DNA from: DAOOVD01 sp035369845
GTDB lineage: Bacteria; Bacillota; Desulfotomaculia; Desulfotomaculales; Pelotomaculaceae
Direction: 5' to 3'
DNA length: 48,183 nucleotides
NCBI GenBank assembly: GCA_035369845.1
Contig: DAOOVD010000015.1
Location: forward strand, 1-48,183
Position numbers and translations under genes: made by a program. The notes beneath the pieces are model-generated. The model was given only the letters and a program-made list of their open reading frames with translations. It made no database searches and was not told the origin of the DNA. Shown piece after piece: positions 45,341-48,183 of the stretch (position 1 is the stretch's first letter; the number at the start of each line of letters is the position of its first letter).

Positions 45341-46129
45341 TCAAACAAAATATTTATGAACAAAATCCTTAATGCCCCGGGGGCTTAACTCGGCCACGCA
45401 TACCAACTCATCCCCGCGGACATAGCCTGGATTCACTCTGGCGAAATACTCGATATGGGGATTCTTCAAATGCCTCTCTTTTACGTCAGCCACTCCCGGC
45501 TTGACATAATCGCAGCCAGAACGGATTACGCCGCTGGCGGGGTCAAAATCTTTCGGAAACATCAGGTTCGCAAAACCCTCAATCATTGCCCTGACAAGCG
45601 GAGGCGTAGGAGCGTCGTACCGGGGCCAGAACAGATTGAAATAATAAGGCAGGTACCGGTATGTTCTATATCCCTTGGACAGCAGCATCCAGTAAAAGTT
45701 TCCTTCCTTAAACTCCGGGAGAGATGAAATGTAGTTGAACCAGTTGTTTTGGAGATGACTCCAATTCCAATATGTCCGATCCATAACGGTATCTCCCGAA
45801 TATAGCAGCTTGATGATCGCACCTTCAATATTAAGCCGGATGATCATGCTGCTGGTAAACCCTACAATTGATCCGTCATCATCCTTGAACAACAAAACAT
45901 GATCCTTCTCTTTGAGGTCATTTTGGAATATATCGGGGTTAAGATTGGAGTAATATTTGCACATAAGCTCGTACATATGCAGGATGTCGGTCTCGGCAAG
46001 CCCGGAAACCGGTAAAACTTCTTTCTTGAGCACAACTTTCCCCCCCACAATTTGAAATTTTGATAATGGCAAAATGCAGGTAAACATGACAGCGCCATTT
46101 ATCTGCTCAGGTTCAATCTTGCCGGCCAA
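45341..46129 (-). CDS. Conserved hypothetical protein, possibly GNAT-like
   Basis: 262 residues from TTG 46129; an internal ATG at 46087 is possible and neither start has a good ribosome binding site. MYELMCKYYSNLNPDIFQND, KDHVLLFKDDDGSIVGFTSS, LLYSGDTVMDRTYWNW, then GYRTYRYLPYYFNLFWPRYD: I recall this block pattern from a widespread uncharacterised family. The beta-alpha order with 'GSIVGFTSS' is reminiscent of an acetyltransferase core. It ends 48 bases from the start of the Npt/HEAT fusion and shares its direction, so the two are probably co-transcribed. Function unknown. Confidence 0.7.
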   Translation of the reverse strand: MAGKIEPEQINGAVMFTCILPLSKFQIVGGKVVLKKEVLPVSGLAETDILHMYELMCKYYSNLNPDIFQNDLKEKDHVLLFKDDDGSIVGFTSSMIIRLNIEGAIIKLLYSGDTVMDRTYWNWSHLQNNWFNYISSLPEFKEGNFYWMLLSKGYRTYRYLPYYFNLFWPRYDAPTPPLVRAMIEGFANLMFPKDFDPASGVIRSGCDYVKPGVADVKERHLKNPHIEYFARVNPGYVRGDELVCVAELSPRGIKDFVHKYFV

Positions 46130-46163
46130 TCTGTTGGACCGGCAAGGAAATAGCTGGTAAAAC

Positions 46164-47405
46164 TTATTGAAAAAGCTTGGGTAATTCTGTGACCAAGGTC
46201 CTGCCCCCTATAATGGCCGTTGCCAAGGCTACACATAAACCGAAAACCGTCAACCAAAGCGGGTGTTGATAATCGCCGGTAATTCTTCTGCTATGTACCG
46301 CCAGCAAAACCGAAACGAGGGCGATGGGAAGAACCATTCCGTTTAAAGCCCCGGCTGCGATCAATACCTTAACGGGCTTGCCCACCAGCACGAAAACCAG
46401 GGTGGACAGGCAAATAAATCCGGTGATTACAAGCGGCTGTTTCTTTTCTATCACCGGGTGGAAGCTTCTGAGGAATGAAACGGAAGTGTACGCCGCGCCT
46501 GCCACCGAGGTAACAGCTGCACACCAGAGCACAATCCCAAAGAATTTATACCCTGCATTTCCGGCAGCAATTTTAAAGACAGATGCCGGAGGGTTGGCCG
46601 GATCCAAAGGAATACCCGCGGCCACGACGCCCAAGACTGCCAGAAACAAAACGACACGCATTACGGCAGTAATCAAAATACCGCTCACTGAAGCCTTTGA
46701 GACCTCTTTCAGGTATTCTTGTCCCTTCATTCCCGCATCAAGAAGGCGGTGGCCCCCGGCAAAGGTGATATAACCGCCCACGGTACCCCCGACCAAGGTT
46801 AAAACGGCAAACATGTCGATCTTGTCCGGAGCGACAGATTTTGCAACCACCAGGCCCACCGGTGGGCCGGTCAGGACGGCAATATAAACGGTGATGACGA
46901 TCATGACCAGGCCCAGAACCTTGGCAAAGCCGTCCAGAGCCCTGCCCATCTCTTTTGAGAGAAAAACAAACACCGCAATCAGCGCGGAAATGAGCGCGCC
47001 CACCCGGGGGGTAACGCCGAACAGGACGTTCATTCCCAGCCCGGCACCGGCGATGTTGCCGATATTGAAAGCCAGGCCCCCGAGTACGACGGCAAAGGAA
47101 ACAAGATATCCCAGGCCGGGCAAAACGGCGTTGGCAATATCCTGGCCTCTCATTCCGGTCACGGCAATAATTCTCCACACATTCAACTGGGCGCCGATAT
47201 CAAGGACAATCGAGGCCAGGATGACAAAGCCGAAACTTGCCGCCAGTTCCCCGGTAAATACCGCAGTCTGGGTCAAAAAGCCCGGCCCGATGGCAGAGGT
47301 GGCCATGATAAAGGCCGCCCCCAGCAAAACGCTCCATGATGACTTTTTGACGGGTTTTAACGCCCCCTCTGCCCCGGTAGATGTTGCCTGGTGGTTCACG
47401 TTCAC
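46164..47405 (-). CDS. NRAMP-family transporter, YcsG-like
   Basis: 413 residues from GTG 47405 with GAAAGAGAG upstream; 11 membrane helices. AAFIMATSAIGPGFLTQTAV corresponds to the first NRAMP helix, but the metal-binding Asp-Pro-Gly-Asn motif is replaced by IGPGF. The sixth helix (LTLVGGTVGGYITFAGGHRL) lacks the Met-Pro-His motif. GHRLLDAGMKGQEYLKEVSK is typical of the YcsG-like branch, whose genes often stand beside 5-oxoprolinase genes; none is seen here. A divalent metal substrate is therefore doubtful. Confidence 0.85.
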   Translation of the reverse strand: MNVNHQATSTGAEGALKPVKKSSWSVLLGAAFIMATSAIGPGFLTQTAVFTGELAASFGFVILASIVLDIGAQLNVWRIIAVTGMRGQDIANAVLPGLGYLVSFAVVLGGLAFNIGNIAGAGLGMNVLFGVTPRVGALISALIAVFVFLSKEMGRALDGFAKVLGLVMIVITVYIAVLTGPPVGLVVAKSVAPDKIDMFAVLTLVGGTVGGYITFAGGHRLLDAGMKGQEYLKEVSKASVSGILITAVMRVVLFLAVLGVVAAGIPLDPANPPASVFKIAAGNAGYKFFGIVLWCAAVTSVAGAAYTSVSFLRSFHPVIEKKQPLVITGFICLSTLVFVLVGKPVKVLIAAGALNGMVLPIALVSVLLAVHSRRITGDYQHPLWLTVFGLCVALATAIIGGRTLVTELPKLFQ

Positions 47406-47458
47406 ACTCTCTTTCTAAAAACACGTCGTATGAATAATTATTTTCCAGACGGGAGGAC

Positions 47459-48183
47459 TCAACGGTTAATGTAACCGAGAGCGCGCTCCAGCACCGCTGC
47501 GGCTTCCGCCCGGGTCACGTGCCCGGACGGGTCAAAATAGTCCGATTCCCTGCCACACACGATACCGGCTTCCACCGCCGCGGCCACAGGTATTCTAGCC
47601 CAACCGGAAATTTCATCCTGGTCGTAAAACCTGGCGATGGCCGCGTTCACATTAGAAGCTTCCGCAGTAAAGCCCGCCGCCCGAACCGCCCTGACGGCCA
47701 TCACCGTCATCTCCTCACGGCTGACCGGATAACCGGGGCGGAACGAGCCGTCTTCATAGCCGCAGACCAGACCGGCCTTTGCGGCGGCCCCGACCACATC
47801 CGCGAACTGCTGCCCGGGAAAGACATCGGAAAACCCGGCGGCGGACTCATCTCCGGCCAGATCCAGGGCGCGCGTCAGCAAGCCGGCAAATTCAGCGCGG
47901 GTAATGTAACCGGCATTTTGAACATTCTTGATTCTCCCTTCTATTTTGGCGGTGATATGGCCGGTCTGCCTTATGTTTTCGGCCAAAGCGTCTCTGAGCA
48001 GAATGTGGGTATCGGAGAATTTAACGGTTTTACAAACAGAAAACCCGTCACCGCCCGCTGCCAAATAGTCGTTGACGGCAATCCTGTACGTCCTGGCCGT
48101 GTCTGTCATGTCCACGGGAGTGCCGTCGGATTTGCTGATACTCTCGATCCTGCTGCCGCTGGGCGCGCCGGGGTTATAGGCAA
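47459..48183 (-). CDS. SLH-anchored 5'-nucleotidase, C-terminal part
   Basis: The frame is open to the window edge; about 240 residues are seen. The first 60 (YNPGAPSGSRIESISKSDGT, then TYRIAVNDYLAAGGDGFSV) are the end of a 5'-nucleotidase C-terminal domain, so the missing N-terminus should hold the metallophosphatase. Three S-layer-homology segments follow: AGYITRAEFAGLLTRALDLA, GYEDGSFRPGYPVSREEMTV and YFDPSGHVTRAEAAAVLERA. SLH repeats attach secreted proteins to the cell wall. The apparent start at 48115 is only an internal Met. Confidence 0.88.
   Translation of the reverse strand, partial: AYNPGAPSGSRIESISKSDGTPVDMTDTARTYRIAVNDYLAAGGDGFSVCKTVKFSDTHILLRDALAENIRQTGHITAKIEGRIKNVQNAGYITRAEFAGLLTRALDLAGDESAAGFSDVFPGQQFADVVGAAAKAGLVCGYEDGSFRPGYPVSREEMTVMAVRAVRAAGFTAEASNVNAAIARFYDQDEISGWARIPVAAAVEAGIVCGRESDYFDPSGHVTRAEAAAVLERALGYINR

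Overview
The window reads as a chromosomal segment of a Gram-positive, probably anaerobic and spore-forming Bacillota of the Desulfotomaculum/Pelotomaculum type (Peptococcaceae in the broad sense). This rests on gene content (MutS2, ZapA, PolX, U32 and SLH proteins), GTG/TTG starts with strong GGAGG ribosome binding sites, and moderate-to-high GC. The taxonomic call is an inference.

Bases 1-12366 are the right end of an integrated element, prophage-like. A long leftward series of overlapping genes encodes several tiny Cys-rich proteins, an ASCH protein, an SMC/RecF-like ATPase paired with a RecB/Cas4-like nuclease, a gp3-type recombination directionality factor-like protein, an SprT-like metalloprotease and an excisionase-like protein. 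It also holds a DnaD-type replication protein whose gene carries a helically phased iteron array. At 10.3-11.0 kb is a divergent lysogeny switch: a Cro-like gene leftward, a CI-like repressor plus tyrosine integrase rightward, and three 16-bp operators between them. A fourth copy of the operator lies beyond the integrase. The element ends at the 3' part of a tRNA-Leu (TAA) gene at 12305-12366, taken as the att site. No structural or lysis gene is in view, so phage versus integrative element stays open.

Bases 12.4-20.6 kb are chromosomal and loosely packed: small hypothetical genes, a zf-TFIIB protein, a pyruvate-oxidase-like TPP enzyme, a two-LysM protein, a class A PBP, a stand-alone CBM25-like protein and a cupin. 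Two copies of a roughly 270-bp palindromic repeat sit at 16.5 and 19.8 kb. Each is bracketed by two near-identical copies of the local transcription terminator hairpin.

Bases 20.6-29.3 kb are a leftward housekeeping run: zapA, polX, alkyladenine glycosylase, Nif3-like, U32 (RlhA-like), mutS2. A slipin follows rightward, then a leftward uracil/xanthine-type permease with an unusual C-terminal domain.

Bases 32.3-46.1 kb are the most interesting part. A GC-rich rightward operon encodes a complete NHLM (nitrile-hydratase-leader peptide) export system: HlyD-like adaptor, C39 peptidase-ABC, second ABC. It is followed by a membrane 5TM-SpoIIE phosphatase and a branched-polyamine synthase (BpsA). 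An RsbW-like kinase and an RsbV-like STAS antagonist diverge from its start. A 1,000-residue Npt-type transporter/HEAT/cyclic-nucleotide-binding fusion and a conserved protein of unknown function converge on its end. No precursor peptide is visible. The likely logic is partner-switch control of an export system whose cargo lies elsewhere. The right edge holds an NRAMP-like transporter and the C-terminus of an SLH-anchored 5'-nucleotidase.
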